Positions 53,366 to 62,364 of a stretch of 64,000 nucleotides of DNA are shown here, piece after piece. A program made the translations under genes and the position numbers. Position 1 is the first letter of the stretch. Each line of letters starts with the position of its first letter. The notes under the pieces were generated by a model. It saw only the letters and a program-made list of their open reading frames with translations. It was not told the DNA's origin and did no database searches. The DNA is from Pseudoflavonifractor sp. Marseille-P3106 (GTDB taxonomy: Bacteria; Bacillota; Clostridia; Oscillospirales; Oscillospiraceae). The stretch spans positions 1 to 64,000 of the forward strand of contig LT827117.1 of the NCBI GenBank assembly GCA_900169975.1, written 5' to 3'.

Positions 53366-53395
53366 TTGACAAAAGGCCTGACTATAAAGTATATT
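53366..53395 (+). promoter_or_regulatory. Promoter of the ferredoxin-ArsR operon with possible operator
   Basis: TTGACA, 18 bases, TATATT. An inverted repeat AAGTAT (53387) and ATACTT (53409) spans the -10 and start region and may be the binding site of the ArsR protein encoded by the third gene. Confidence 0.55.
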
Positions 53396-53426
53396 AGAAA
53401 AATCTTAAATACTTGATGGAGGAATT

Positions 53427-53636
53427 ATGGCTGCTGTGAGAAGAATTGCCCTGGTGGGGGAAGAGTGCGTGGCCTGCGGCTGCTGCGAACGGGTCTGCCC
53501 CCGGCAGGCGGTCGCCGTTTTGCACGGGGTGCGGGCGAAGGTGGACGGGGCGCGCTGCGTGGGCTGCGGCATGTGTGCCGCCGTCTGTCCCGCCGCTGTC
53601 ATTCGGATGGAGGAGAGGGGGGAGAGCCATGCGTAA
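53427..53636 (+). CDS. Ferredoxin-like 2[4Fe-4S] protein
   Basis: The 69-residue protein has two cluster motifs, CVACGCCERVCPRQAV and CVGCGMCAAVCPAAVI. It is a small soluble electron carrier. GGAGG precedes the ATG, and its end overlaps the next gene start by 8 bases, so it is co-translated with the NapH-like membrane protein. It probably passes electrons to or from that protein. Confidence 0.88.
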   Translation: MAAVRRIALVGEECVACGCCERVCPRQAVAVLHGVRAKVDGARCVGCGMCAAVCPAAVIRMEERGESHA

Positions 53637-54258
53637 GCACTGGTACGACTACCTGTGGATCGGGGAGCTGCTCTATTTGATCCTGGGGCTGTTCAACATC
53701 CTCTTTGCCTGGCTGGGGATGCTGTTTTTCACCATCCCGCTGCTGGTGGCTGTCTTTGGCGGGAGCAAGGCTTACTGCAGCCGCTACTGCGGCCGGGGGC
53801 AGATCCTCTCCCTTTTGGGGACGAAGTGGAAGCTCTCCCGCAATGCGCCGCCTCCCCGGTTTTTACGGAGCCGGTGGTTTCGATACGGATTTTTGACCTT
53901 CTTCCTGATCATGTTCGGGCGGATGCTGTACGGCACCTACCGGGTGTTCGCGGGCGCGCCTCTGTCCCAGACGGTCACCCTGCTCTGGACCTTCCGCCTG
54001 CCCTGGCAGTGGGCGGAGGTTGGGATGGCCAGCCCCTGGGCGGCCCAGTTCGCGTTCGGCTTTTTTGGCGTGATGCTCACTTCCGCCGTGCTGGGGCTGG
54101 CCACCATGGTCCTGTTCCGGCCCCGTTCCTGGTGTGTATACTGCCCCATGGGAACCATGACCCAGGGGATCTGCGGACTGAGAAATCAAAAGGAGATACG
54201 AAAGAATGGAAGAGAATGCGAAAACAGTGGCCCAGCTGCTCAAGCTTCTGGCCAATGA
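53629..54258 (+). CDS. NapH/CcoG-like membrane iron-sulfur protein
   Basis: The 209-residue protein has about four membrane helices (YLWIGELLYLILGLFNILFA; LVAVFGGSKAYC; RYGFLTFFLIMFGRML; FAFGFFGVMLTSAVLGLATM) and cysteine motifs YCSRYCGRGQ and SWCVYCPMGT at the membrane faces. This matches the NapH-like 4Fe-4S-binding domain 5 family, with one polyferredoxin part missing and supplied by the separate gene at 53427. It may transfer electrons across or at the membrane. The end overlaps the ArsR gene by 53 bases. Confidence 0.75.
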   Translation: MRKHWYDYLWIGELLYLILGLFNILFAWLGMLFFTIPLLVAVFGGSKAYCSRYCGRGQILSLLGTKWKLSRNAPPPRFLRSRWFRYGFLTFFLIMFGRMLYGTYRVFAGAPLSQTVTLLWTFRLPWQWAEVGMASPWAAQFAFGFFGVMLTSAVLGLATMVLFRPRSWCVYCPMGTMTQGICGLRNQKEIRKNGRECENSGPAAQASGQ

Positions 54259-54487
54259 GCACCGTCTGCTCATCCTGTGCGCGCTGGCGGAGGGGGAGCG
54301 CACGGTGGGTGAGATCCACGCCTTCCTCCCAGGGATCACCGGCTCCGCCCTCTCCCAGCACCTGTCCCAGCTGAAGCTGGGTGGCATCCTGGAGGCGGAA
54401 AAGCGGGGAATGCATGTGTTTTACCGTATTGACGACCCCCGGGTGGTGAGCCTGCTGGGGGTGCTGAAGGAGTACTACTGCCCTTGA
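54206..54487 (+). CDS. ArsR/SmtB-family transcriptional regulator
   Basis: The 93-residue winged-helix protein has LLKLLANEHRLLILCALAEG, an HTH in GSALSQHLSQLKLGGILEAE and the wing KRGMHVFYRIDDPRV. Few cysteines are present (CAL and a C-terminal CP), so a classic alpha-3 metal site is not clear; it may sense redox or sulfur species instead. It is the third gene of the ferredoxin/NapH-like operon and likely auto-represses it. AAGGAG precedes the ATG. Confidence 0.9.
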   Translation: MEENAKTVAQLLKLLANEHRLLILCALAEGERTVGEIHAFLPGITGSALSQHLSQLKLGGILEAEKRGMHVFYRIDDPRVVSLLGVLKEYYCP

Positions 54488-54500
54488 CACACAGGGGAGA

Positions 54501-54541
54501 AAAACGAGGGGCGGAAGGCGGTTTGCGCCTTCCGCCCCTCG
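54501..54541 (-). terminator. Terminator of the beta-CASP nuclease gene
   Basis: A 16-bp perfect stem (CGAGGGGCGGAAGGCG and complement, 5-base loop) is followed on the minus strand by TTTTT. It also lies 17 bases after the ArsR stop and may end both transcripts. Confidence 0.88.
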
Positions 54542-54563
54542 TTGATCGGGGAGAGAAAAATGA

Positions 54564-56162
54564 TTACCGGTCCCATTTCTGAATGAGGGACAGAAGCTGA
54601 TCGGCGAAGCGGGCCAGGTCCTTGTTGGCCCCGCCCTTGTTCCGGCGGATGACGGTGAGCAGCTGCTGCCCGGCCTCCTCCAGCCTCCGATAGGCGGGCG
54701 TGCCCGCGGGGGAGGAGGGGAGAGACTCCTTGACTGCGGGGGGGATGCCCGGGGCCAGCAGGCGGTTTTCCAAGAGGTCGTAGACCTCCTCGTAGTCGGG
54801 GGCGTGGGCGGCAAAGCCCCGATCCTTCAAAAGGTCTGCGTAGGTGACGGTCACGTCTTTGTCCCCGTGGACCACGAAGACCTGCTGGGGCTTGGGTTCA
54901 AAGTGGCTCATCCAGTCCAGAAGCCCATTCTGGTCGGCGTGAGAGCTGAGGCCTTCCACCCGGGTGATCCGGGCCCGGACAGCGATCTCCTCGCCGAAGA
55001 GCTTGACGGAATCCGCGCCCTCCAGCAGGCGGCGGCCCAGGCTGCCCTCAGCCTGATAGCCCACAAAGACGACGGTGCACTCCGGCCGCCAGAGGTTGTG
55101 CTTGAGGTGGTGGCGGATGCGCCCGGCGTCGCACATGCCGGAGGCCGAGAGGATGACCCGGCTCTTCCGGTCGGCGTTGAGGGCCTTGGACTCATCCACC
55201 GTCTCGGTGAGGGTCAGGTTGTCGAACTGGAAGAGGTGGCCCCGCCGGATGGCGGCGATGGCGTCGGCGTCCAGGTAGCCGTTGAGGTCGCCTGAGAAGA
55301 TCTCGGTGGCCTCTTTGGCCAGGGGGGAGTCCACCACGACCTCGAAGTTGGGGTCGCTCTTTACCAGCCCCTCTTCCTTGATCTCCCGCATGAAATACAG
55401 AAGCTCCTGGGTACGGCCCACGGCAAAGGAGGGGATGATGACGTTGCCGCCCTTGGCCATGGTCTCGTCGATGATGGCCGCCAGCTCCTCCTTGTAGGAG
55501 CCGGTCTTGGCGTGGAGCCGGTCGCCGTAGGTGCTCTCGGTGACCACATAGTCGGCCGAGCCCTGAATGGGCTGGGGGTCCCGGATGATGGGCTGATCCA
55601 GGTTGCCCAGGTCGCCGGAAAAGACGATCTTCTTGGTGACGCCCTCTTCCGTGAGCCAGAGCTGGGCCTCGGCCGATCCGAGGAGATGCCCCGCGTCCAC
55701 AAACTCCAGCGCCGCGCCGTCGGCGAGTTTGACCCGCTGTCCGTACTCCACCGGCACCAGCAGGTCAAGGGTGGCCTGGGCGTCCTGCACGGTGTAGAGA
55801 GGCTCCACCGGGGCCTTGCCCGCCCGCTTGCCCTTCTGGTTTTCCCACTGGGCGTCGCTCTCCTGGATGTGGGCGGAGTCCAGCAGCATGATGCCCAGCA
55901 GCTTGGCGGTGAGCCGGGTGCAGTAGATGCTGCCGGAGAAGCCCTGCTTCACCAGCAGGGGCAGGCGTCCGGAGTGGTCGATGTGGGCATGGGTGACAAT
56001 GACGGCGTCCACCATGCCGGGGCTGAAGTCCAGCGCGCTGTTGTCCTTTTCGTCCCGGCCCTGCTGCAGTCCGCAGTCGATGAGGTACTTGCGGCCCGCG
56101 CATTCCACGCAGTGACAGCTGCCCGTGACCGCGCGGGCTGCGCCGAAGAAAGTGAGTTTCAT
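54564..56162 (-). CDS. Beta-CASP metallo-beta-lactamase-fold ribonuclease
   Basis: The 532-residue protein has the metallo-beta-lactamase metal motif VTHAHIDHSGRLP (about 56 to 68), FSGDLGN and EGLSSHADQNGLLDW, plus a beta-CASP insert and the RNA-metabolising C-terminal motif (VVFVGYQAEGSLGRRL; VFVVHGDKD). Family members are RNA-processing nucleases related to CPSF73. It is not RNase J, which has a different N-terminal start. ATG 56162 follows GGAGGG; the frame opens earlier without similarity. Predicted cytosolic enzyme in RNA turnover. Confidence 0.9.
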   Translation of the reverse strand: MKLTFFGAARAVTGSCHCVECAGRKYLIDCGLQQGRDEKDNSALDFSPGMVDAVIVTHAHIDHSGRLPLLVKQGFSGSIYCTRLTAKLLGIMLLDSAHIQESDAQWENQKGKRAGKAPVEPLYTVQDAQATLDLLVPVEYGQRVKLADGAALEFVDAGHLLGSAEAQLWLTEEGVTKKIVFSGDLGNLDQPIIRDPQPIQGSADYVVTESTYGDRLHAKTGSYKEELAAIIDETMAKGGNVIIPSFAVGRTQELLYFMREIKEEGLVKSDPNFEVVVDSPLAKEATEIFSGDLNGYLDADAIAAIRRGHLFQFDNLTLTETVDESKALNADRKSRVILSASGMCDAGRIRHHLKHNLWRPECTVVFVGYQAEGSLGRRLLEGADSVKLFGEEIAVRARITRVEGLSSHADQNGLLDWMSHFEPKPQQVFVVHGDKDVTVTYADLLKDRGFAAHAPDYEEVYDLLENRLLAPGIPPAVKESLPSSPAGTPAYRRLEEAGQQLLTVIRRNKGGANKDLARFADQLLSLIQKWDR

Positions 56163-56225
56163 ATCGTTCCCTCCAGATTCCAGTATCATGTATCCCGGAC
56201 GGACCGGGGCTGGGAATACGATCGC

Positions 56226-57515
56226 TCAGGGGTGCTCTGGCTGGGCCGGGGCGGAGGAGAGCTTGGAGACTCTGGCCCACTCCACCCGCCGGTCGGTGAG
56301 CTCCTCCACCTCGATGCGCAGGCCGTCGGCCTCCACCGTGGGGCGGCTGCCGTCGGCGGGGATCACGTCCAGCCGGGCAAAGACCAGCCCGCCCAGGGTC
56401 TCGGCCTCCTCGTCGTCGGGGAAGGTCACTCCCAAAGCGTCGGAGACGTCCTCCAGGTCGGCAGAACCCGCGATGCGCCAGAGATTGTCGCCCAGGGAGA
56501 CGATCTCCTGCTCGTCCTGGGGGTCGAATTCGTCGTAGATGTTGCCTACCAGTTCCTCGATGAGGTCCTCCATGGTGATGATGCCGCTGGTGCCGCCGTA
56601 TTCATCCACCACCACTGCCAGGTGGATCTTTTTGCTCTGCATATCCCGGAACAGCACGTCGGTGCGCACCGTCTCGGGGACGAAGTAGGCCTTGCGCAGC
56701 AGCTGACGCAGAGGCAGAGGAGGCTCCCGGCGGGCGTTGAGCAGATAGTCCCGGGTGTTGAGGATGCCGATGATGTCGTCCTGATCCTCCTCGTACACGG
56801 GGAAGCGGGTGAGGCCGGAGGCGCGGATGGTGTCCAGGATCTCGCCGTCGGGATCGTCTGCCCAGATCATCACCACATCGGTGCGGTGGACCATCACGTC
56901 GCCGGCGGTGGAGTTGTTGAACTCAAAGACGTTCTCAATGAGCTCTTTTTCCTCCTTCTCGATGGCCCCCTTTTCCTCGCCCATGTCCACCATGAGGCGG
57001 ATATCTTCTTCAGAGACCTCTTCGCTCTCTGTGCGGGGGTCGATCCCCAGCAGCCGCAGCAGCAGTCCGGTGAGACCGCTCACCAGCCAGGACAGGGGGC
57101 GCAGAAGGGCGGAGAGAAGGGTGAGAAAGCCCAGCAGGCTGCGCCCCGTCTTTTCCGGAGCGTGGACGGCCAGACGCCGGGGGAGATAGCTCACCAGCAC
57201 CAGGTGGGCCAGGCCCAGAACAGCCAGCACCACGGCGGCATTCAGCGCCGGGTAAGCCCTGGCCCAGGCGAAGGGAAAGGCGAACCAGGCGGAACAGGTG
57301 ACCGCGGCGGCGAAGGACTCGGCGGTCAGCCCGATGCGGCAGGCCGCCAGCGCGTGGGCGGGAGAGCGGGCCAAACGGGCCAGCGGGTCGTGCTCGGAGC
57401 GGATGAGAGGCTCGCCCGACAGTTCCTTCAGCGCCGTCTCTCCGGCGGCGCACGCTCCACCCAGCAGGAGCAGGATCAGTTCCAGAAACAATCGGGGCAG
57501 TGTGGGATCGCCCAC
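56226..57515 (-). CDS. CNNM/CorC-family (hemolysin C-like) membrane protein with CBS domains
   Basis: The 429-residue protein has an N-terminal membrane domain (about 1 to 150, three to four helices; related to DUF21 but diverged), then EEVSEEDIRLMVDMGEEKGA and two CBS domains (about 195 to 320: VMVHRTDVVMIWADDPDGEI, HLAVVVDEYGGTSGIITMED) and a C-terminal CorC/HlyC domain (WRIAGSADLEDVSDALGV). Such proteins are linked to magnesium or cobalt efflux. GTG 57515 is the likely start with AGGAGG 8 bases upstream. Confidence 0.88.
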   Translation of the reverse strand: MGDPTLPRLFLELILLLLGGACAAGETALKELSGEPLIRSEHDPLARLARSPAHALAACRIGLTAESFAAAVTCSAWFAFPFAWARAYPALNAAVVLAVLGLAHLVLVSYLPRRLAVHAPEKTGRSLLGFLTLLSALLRPLSWLVSGLTGLLLRLLGIDPRTESEEVSEEDIRLMVDMGEEKGAIEKEEKELIENVFEFNNSTAGDVMVHRTDVVMIWADDPDGEILDTIRASGLTRFPVYEEDQDDIIGILNTRDYLLNARREPPLPLRQLLRKAYFVPETVRTDVLFRDMQSKKIHLAVVVDEYGGTSGIITMEDLIEELVGNIYDEFDPQDEQEIVSLGDNLWRIAGSADLEDVSDALGVTFPDDEEAETLGGLVFARLDVIPADGSRPTVEADGLRIEVEELTDRRVEWARVSKLSSAPAQPEHP

Positions 57516-57679
57516 GGGGAATTCCTCCTTCAATGACCGTATGTTTAAAATCAGTATAGCACAGCGAAGATAAAAATGCACGTAAAAAGAATAAACACTC
57601 AAGAAACAGGAATGGGAGGACTTTAAAAGTGCGGTTTCAGAGGGAATTGTCGATTTTTGGGCGTCAGGGGAGAAATCCT

Positions 57680-57708
57680 GTGACGGCAGGGGCATGCTGT
57701 GGTATAAT
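57680..57708 (+). promoter_or_regulatory. Promoter of the CLC channel gene
   Basis: GTGACG, 17 bases, TATAAT with an extended TG (TGTGGTATAAT). The -35 is weak; the -10 is perfect. It lies 60 bases before the chosen ATG. Confidence 0.55.
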
Positions 57709-57767
57709 AACTTCCGGCGAAGCTTTAAAAACAGAAGATTTGACCTCAAACAAGGTTGGTGTGTGAC

Positions 57768-59036
57768 ATGGAAGAGTGGAAAGATATTGTTTCAGGAGAG
57801 GTGGAGCATCTGGGCGCCCACCTGAAGGCTTTGGTGAAATGGGCTGTGATCGCCTGTGCGGTGGGCCTTGGGGTGGGCATCGTGGGGGTGGCTTTTCATA
57901 TGGCAATCGGCTGGGCCACCGAGCTGCGGCTGGCCCACGGGTGGCTCTTGTATCTGCTGCCCCTGGCCGGTATGGCCATTGTGGGGCTCTACCACCTGGG
58001 GGGCATCCACGAGGACAAGGGGACCAACCTGGTGCTCAACGCCGTCCGGGGCGAGACCCCCATGGCCTTCCGCACCGCCCCGCTCATCTTTTTGGCCTCC
58101 ACGCTGACCCACCTGTGCGGCGGGTCCTCCGGGCGGGAGGGGGCCGCTCTCCAGCTTGGGGGCGCCATTGCCTCCAGCGCGGGACGGCGGCTGGGGTTTG
58201 CCCTGGAGGATCGGCGGATCCTGGTGGTGTGCGGCATGGCCTCCGCCTTCTCCGCCCTCTTCGGCACCCCTCTCACCGCCGCCGTGTTCGCCATGGAGGT
58301 GGTCCATGTGGGGGTGATGCACTATGCCGCCCTGGTCCCCGCCATCCTCTCCGCCCTGATCGCCGCCCTGTTGGCGGGCAGACTGGGGCTGGTCCCCACC
58401 GCCTACGCCGTGGCACAGGTGCCGGAGCTGTCCTCCCTGAGCCTGGCGCAGACCGCGGCGCTGGGGGTCCTGTGCGCCCTGGTAGCCATCCTGTTCTGCC
58501 AGTGCATGCACGTGTCTCATGACTTCTATCAGCGCTTTCTCCCAAATCCCTATCTCAGGGCGGCGGCGGGCGGGGCGATCATCATCCTGCTCACCCTGCT
58601 GGTGGGCACCCGGGACTACAACGGCGCGGGAGGCGAGGTCATCGCCGCCGCCGTGTCCGGTTCCGCCGTCCCTCCGGCTTTTCTGCTGAAAATGCTCTTC
58701 ACCGCCCTTACCCTGGGCGCAGGGTTCAAGGGGGGCGAGATCGTCCCGGTGTTTTTCACCGGCGCCACCTTCGGCTGTCTGGTGGGGCCCTTCCTGGGCC
58801 TGCCCGCCTCCTTTTCCGCCGCGGCGGGGATGGCCGCGGTGTTCTGCGGAGTCACCAACTGCCCCATGGCTTCCCTGATTCTGGCCTATGAGCTCTTCGG
58901 CGGACGGGGGCTGGGGATGTATGCGGTGGTGTGCGCGGTGTCCTATCTGGTCTCCGGCTACGGAGGGCTGTATAGCGCACAGGAAATCGTGTATTCTAAG
59001 ATCAGACCGGAGCGCTACGCGCGCATGCGCAAGTGA
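57768..59036 (+). CDS. CLC-family chloride channel/transporter
   Basis: The 422-residue membrane protein has the CLC signature GGSSGREGAALQLGG with the gating glutamate (about residue 122), FSALFGTPLTAAVFAMEVVH, and GAGFKGGEIVPVFFTGATFG near the C terminus. About 10 helices are seen; there are no C-terminal CBS domains. It moves chloride, or exchanges chloride for protons. ATG 57768 is chosen; a TTG and GTG lie just upstream. Its end overlaps the next open frame by 4 bases, although the amidohydrolase probably starts 12 bases later. Confidence 0.92.
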   Translation: MEEWKDIVSGEVEHLGAHLKALVKWAVIACAVGLGVGIVGVAFHMAIGWATELRLAHGWLLYLLPLAGMAIVGLYHLGGIHEDKGTNLVLNAVRGETPMAFRTAPLIFLASTLTHLCGGSSGREGAALQLGGAIASSAGRRLGFALEDRRILVVCGMASAFSALFGTPLTAAVFAMEVVHVGVMHYAALVPAILSALIAALLAGRLGLVPTAYAVAQVPELSSLSLAQTAALGVLCALVAILFCQCMHVSHDFYQRFLPNPYLRAAAGGAIIILLTLLVGTRDYNGAGGEVIAAAVSGSAVPPAFLLKMLFTALTLGAGFKGGEIVPVFFTGATFGCLVGPFLGLPASFSAAAGMAAVFCGVTNCPMASLILAYELFGGRGLGMYAVVCAVSYLVSGYGGLYSAQEIVYSKIRPERYARMRK

Positions 59037-59047
59037 GGGAAGATGAC

Positions 59048-60619
59048 ATGTCAATACGTTATTTCGGCGGCCCCATCCTGACCATGGAGGGCGGACCCCG
59101 CCCCGAGGCGGTGCTGGTGTCCGGGGGCCGGATCACCGCGGTGGGGACAGAGGAGGAACTCAAGGCGCTGGATCCCGGCGCCCGGGCTGTGGATCTGGAA
59201 GGGCGTGCCCTTTTGCCCGCATTCCTGGATCCCCACAGCCACATCTCCGCCGTGGCCTCCACGCTCTCCCTGGCCCAGTTGGGGACGGCGGAGAATTTTG
59301 ATACCTTGACGGCGCTCCTGCGGCAGTTCCGGCAGAGCAGACGCATCCCGGCGGGGGAGTGGGTCATCGGTACGGGGTACGACCATAATCTTCTGAATGA
59401 GGGAGTCCACCCGAGCCGACATCTGCTCGACACCGCTCTGCCGGAGAACCCCTGCCTCATCGCCCACGCCTCGGGCCATATGGGAGTGGCCAATAGCGAG
59501 GCCCTGCGCCGTATGGGCATCGGACCGGACACCCGGGATCCGGAGGGAGGCAGGATCGTCAAAGAGGCTGACGGTACGCCCAGCGGCTATCTGGAGGAGA
59601 CCGCCTTCACCCGCCTGGCGGCCGGAGCGATGCCCCGGCCGACCCCTGAACAGGAGCTGGGGGATCTGCGGGCGGCGGAGGAGTGCTACCTCTCTCACGG
59701 GTATGTGCTGGCCCAGGACGGTATGACGGGAAAACGGGAGTATGCCCTTCTCTCCGCCGGGGCCCGGGCGGGGATGAGGCTGGACGTGGTGGGCTACGCC
59801 GATCTCTGTGCCGCCCCCGAACTGGCGGGGGAGCCGCCGGTGGGGAACTTCTCCATGGGAGGCTATAAAATTTTTCTGGACGGCTCCCCTCAGGGACGTA
59901 CCGCCTGGATGAGCGAGCCCTACGCCGGAGAGTCCGCCTACCGGGGCTATCCCATCTGGGAGGATAAGCAGGTGACCGAGTTTATTTCCACCGCCCTTCG
60001 GGACGGACGGCAGCTGTTGGCCCACTGCAACGGGGACGCCGCCGCCGAACAATATCTGCGCTGCTTTGACGCCGCCCTGACAGCCGCCGGGGCGAAGGAT
60101 CCCCACCGTCCGGTGATGATCCACGCCCAACTGGTCCGTCGGGATCAGCTGGAGCGGATGGGGAAGCTGGAGATGATCCCCTCCTTTTTCGCAGCCCACC
60201 TTTGGTACTGGGGGGACACCCATCTGCGCAACTTCGGCCCCCGCAGGGCCGCTCTCATCAGCCCCCTGAAATGGGCCGAGGAACTGGGGATTCCCTTCAC
60301 GCTTCACCAGGACAGCCCCGTGATCCCGCCCGACGCGCTGGAGAGCGTGTGGTGCGCCGTGAACCGCCTGACCCGGAAGGGGAAAACGCTGGGACACGAA
60401 CTGGCGGTGTCCGCCGAGGCGGCCCTCAGGGGAGTCACCACCCATGCCGCCCGACAGTATTTCATGGAGGCCGAGCGGGGGAGCATTGCCCCCGGAAAGA
60501 GGGCCGACCTGGTGATTCTGGATGGAGATCCCACCGCCGTGGCCCCGGAGCGCATCCGGGATCTCCGGGTGCTGGAGACCGTCAAGGGCGGGGAGACGGT
60601 GTATCGGCAGCCATCATGA
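59048..60619 (+). CDS. Amidohydrolase (YtcJ-like amidohydrolase 3 family)
   Basis: The 523-residue protein has a composite beta-sandwich/TIM barrel layout: N-terminal ILTMEGGPRPEAVLVSGGRI, the metal motif FLDPHSHISAV (about 63), the long insert typical of YtcJ, LLAHCNGDAAAEQYL, MIHAQLVRRDQLERM, HQDSPVIPPDALE and the C-terminal GKRADLVILDGDPTAV. YtcJ-like enzymes hydrolyse amides or carbamates; the substrate is unknown. ATG 59048 has GAGGGA 7 bases before it. It is co-transcribed with the CLC gene. Confidence 0.88.
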   Translation: MSIRYFGGPILTMEGGPRPEAVLVSGGRITAVGTEEELKALDPGARAVDLEGRALLPAFLDPHSHISAVASTLSLAQLGTAENFDTLTALLRQFRQSRRIPAGEWVIGTGYDHNLLNEGVHPSRHLLDTALPENPCLIAHASGHMGVANSEALRRMGIGPDTRDPEGGRIVKEADGTPSGYLEETAFTRLAAGAMPRPTPEQELGDLRAAEECYLSHGYVLAQDGMTGKREYALLSAGARAGMRLDVVGYADLCAAPELAGEPPVGNFSMGGYKIFLDGSPQGRTAWMSEPYAGESAYRGYPIWEDKQVTEFISTALRDGRQLLAHCNGDAAAEQYLRCFDAALTAAGAKDPHRPVMIHAQLVRRDQLERMGKLEMIPSFFAAHLWYWGDTHLRNFGPRRAALISPLKWAEELGIPFTLHQDSPVIPPDALESVWCAVNRLTRKGKTLGHELAVSAEAALRGVTTHAARQYFMEAERGSIAPGKRADLVILDGDPTAVAPERIRDLRVLETVKGGETVYRQPS

Positions 60620-60631
60620 TGCGGAACAAAA

Positions 60632-60687
60632 GGACGCCCCATTTGCGTTCGGCAGCTTGCGCTGTCCCGCAAATGGGGCGCCCTTTT
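60632..60687. terminator. Bidirectional terminator
   Basis: A 16-bp stem with one mismatch (GGACGCCCCATTTGCG and CGCAAATGGGGCGCCC, about 20-base loop) is flanked by AAAA on the left and TTTTG on the right, between converging genes. Confidence 0.85.
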
Positions 60688-60713
60688 GCTTGTTTGAAGG
60701 CGCGCTCTGAAAT

Positions 60714-62159
60714 TTAAGCCTGGGGGGCGAGGAGCGTCTCGTAGGGGACCACGGTGGCGCCGGCGGGAGGCTCGGTCTCAGGGGCCTTGTCGCCCTTGGT
60801 GTAGCCGCCGGTCATTGTGAGATCCATGCCCAGGAAGCCCATCATATCCATGGTCACGTGAGACTTCATCTGGTCCTTGGCGTCCATAGAGGCGGTCATG
60901 TTCATGGTGACACTGCCGGCAGAGGCGTCCTCGGCATTGGCGGCCGCGCTCATCCCCATGTTCATGCTGTAGCCCACGACCTTGTCACCGCTGGTGGTCA
61001 GGGTGAGGGAGAGATCCACCTTGGCACCGTCCTCAGTGATGGAGGCGGTGGTGGTGTAGTCGCTGCCGTTTTTCACAAAGGAGCTGTCGGAGAGGAAGGA
61101 GGCGACCTGCTTGGCGGCGTTCAGCGCCTCAGTATAGGCGGTAGTGCTGTCGGAGAGATCGGCGCTCTGAAGGGCCATTTTTACCAGAGACTCATAGTTC
61201 ATGGTCTTGGAGGCATCCATCAAAGCGGTGAAGTCGATGCCGGCAGTCTGAGTGAGGGCGGCCAGATCCATGGAGTACCACACGTCGGGAGACATTCCGG
61301 CGGCCTCCAGGGCCTTGCCGCTCATATTCATATACAGCTTGCCGCCGGCCATGTCGCCCCGCATCTGCATGCTGATCCCCTCTTTGGCCAGGGCGTCGAT
61401 CATAGCCTGATCCTCGGCGGAGATGGGAGTGGAGGCCGCGTTCTGACCCTTGGTCAGCGCATTCATCTCAGCAATGAACTTGCTCATATCCATGGTCATG
61501 TTCATCCCCATGGACAGCTTGGTGGTGTCGGCCATGGTGCCGGAAGCGGAGCCCTTGATGGCGATGGGAGCGCCCATCAGGGTCACGGAGCCGTCCAAAG
61601 CCAGTGTGGTGTCCCAGATGCCGGTCTGATACTTCTGGGCGTAGTCCAGATATTTCTCCAGGTAGGTGAAGGTCTTGCCCTCCTTGGCCTGGTCCAGGAG
61701 CTTGCCGGTGTCCACGATGACGGCGGTCATGTCGTCCTGATCCCAGCCCACGGCGCAGTCAAAGGCCTCGGCGGCGAAGCGAACGGGTACGTACGTGCGC
61801 CAGGTGGCGGCGTCCACATAGGGGGCCACATCCATGGTGAGGGTGGTCTCTTTTCCGCCCTCGGTCACCTTGGCCTCGGCCGAGCCGATGGTCATGGTCA
61901 GGGTCTTGCCGCCCCGGACGGCGGTGATGACGTCGCCCTCGTTGGAAACCTGGGCGCCCATGGCCTCCAGAACGGCGCGGAAGGGCAGGAAGGTGCGCTG
62001 ATCCTTCACCTGGGGAACGGCGTCGGTGAAGGTCAGGTTCTGACCGTCCAGCTGGACGGAAATGGCGGAGTTGGTGTCGGCGGCCAGAGCGGCGGGGGTA
62101 CAGCCCAGCAGAACGGCGGCAGTCCCCATGGCCAGAACGCGGCGCGATAATTTTTTCAT
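60714..62159 (-). CDS. Exported protein with copper amine oxidase N-terminal-like (stalk) domain
   Basis: The 481-residue protein has a signal peptide (MKKLSRRVLAMGTAAVLLGC, cleavage after ALA near 26), then a stalk domain of the Cu-amine-oxidase N1 type (about 30 to 150: VQLDGQNLTFTDAVPQVKDQ, RTFLPFRAVLEAMGAQV, RTYVPVRFAAEAFDCAVGWD). A methionine-rich C-terminal domain follows (MGMNMTMDMSKFIAEMNALT; MNMTASMDAKDQMKSHVTMD). These stalk domains are cell-wall-facing modules in clostridia. No enzymatic motif is seen. Confidence 0.88.
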   Translation of the reverse strand: MKKLSRRVLAMGTAAVLLGCTPAALAADTNSAISVQLDGQNLTFTDAVPQVKDQRTFLPFRAVLEAMGAQVSNEGDVITAVRGGKTLTMTIGSAEAKVTEGGKETTLTMDVAPYVDAATWRTYVPVRFAAEAFDCAVGWDQDDMTAVIVDTGKLLDQAKEGKTFTYLEKYLDYAQKYQTGIWDTTLALDGSVTLMGAPIAIKGSASGTMADTTKLSMGMNMTMDMSKFIAEMNALTKGQNAASTPISAEDQAMIDALAKEGISMQMRGDMAGGKLYMNMSGKALEAAGMSPDVWYSMDLAALTQTAGIDFTALMDASKTMNYESLVKMALQSADLSDSTTAYTEALNAAKQVASFLSDSSFVKNGSDYTTTASITEDGAKVDLSLTLTTSGDKVVGYSMNMGMSAAANAEDASAGSVTMNMTASMDAKDQMKSHVTMDMMGFLGMDLTMTGGYTKGDKAPETEPPAGATVVPYETLLAPQA

Positions 62160-62364
62160 GGCAGAAAACTCCTCTCAGTGGTTCAGATTGGAATTATTAT
62201 ACTTCTAATGGGACGAAAACACAAGGAGCGTGAAAAAAAGTTAAGAAAAATTAAGAAAATCAAAAAGACAGACAAAGAAGGGGCGTTTCTCAAACCAGGA
62301 TCCAGGCGCTCCAACGCTTTTAAAACCCGCTCGTGGATCAAATGATCTGCCCTGCCGTTGTTTT

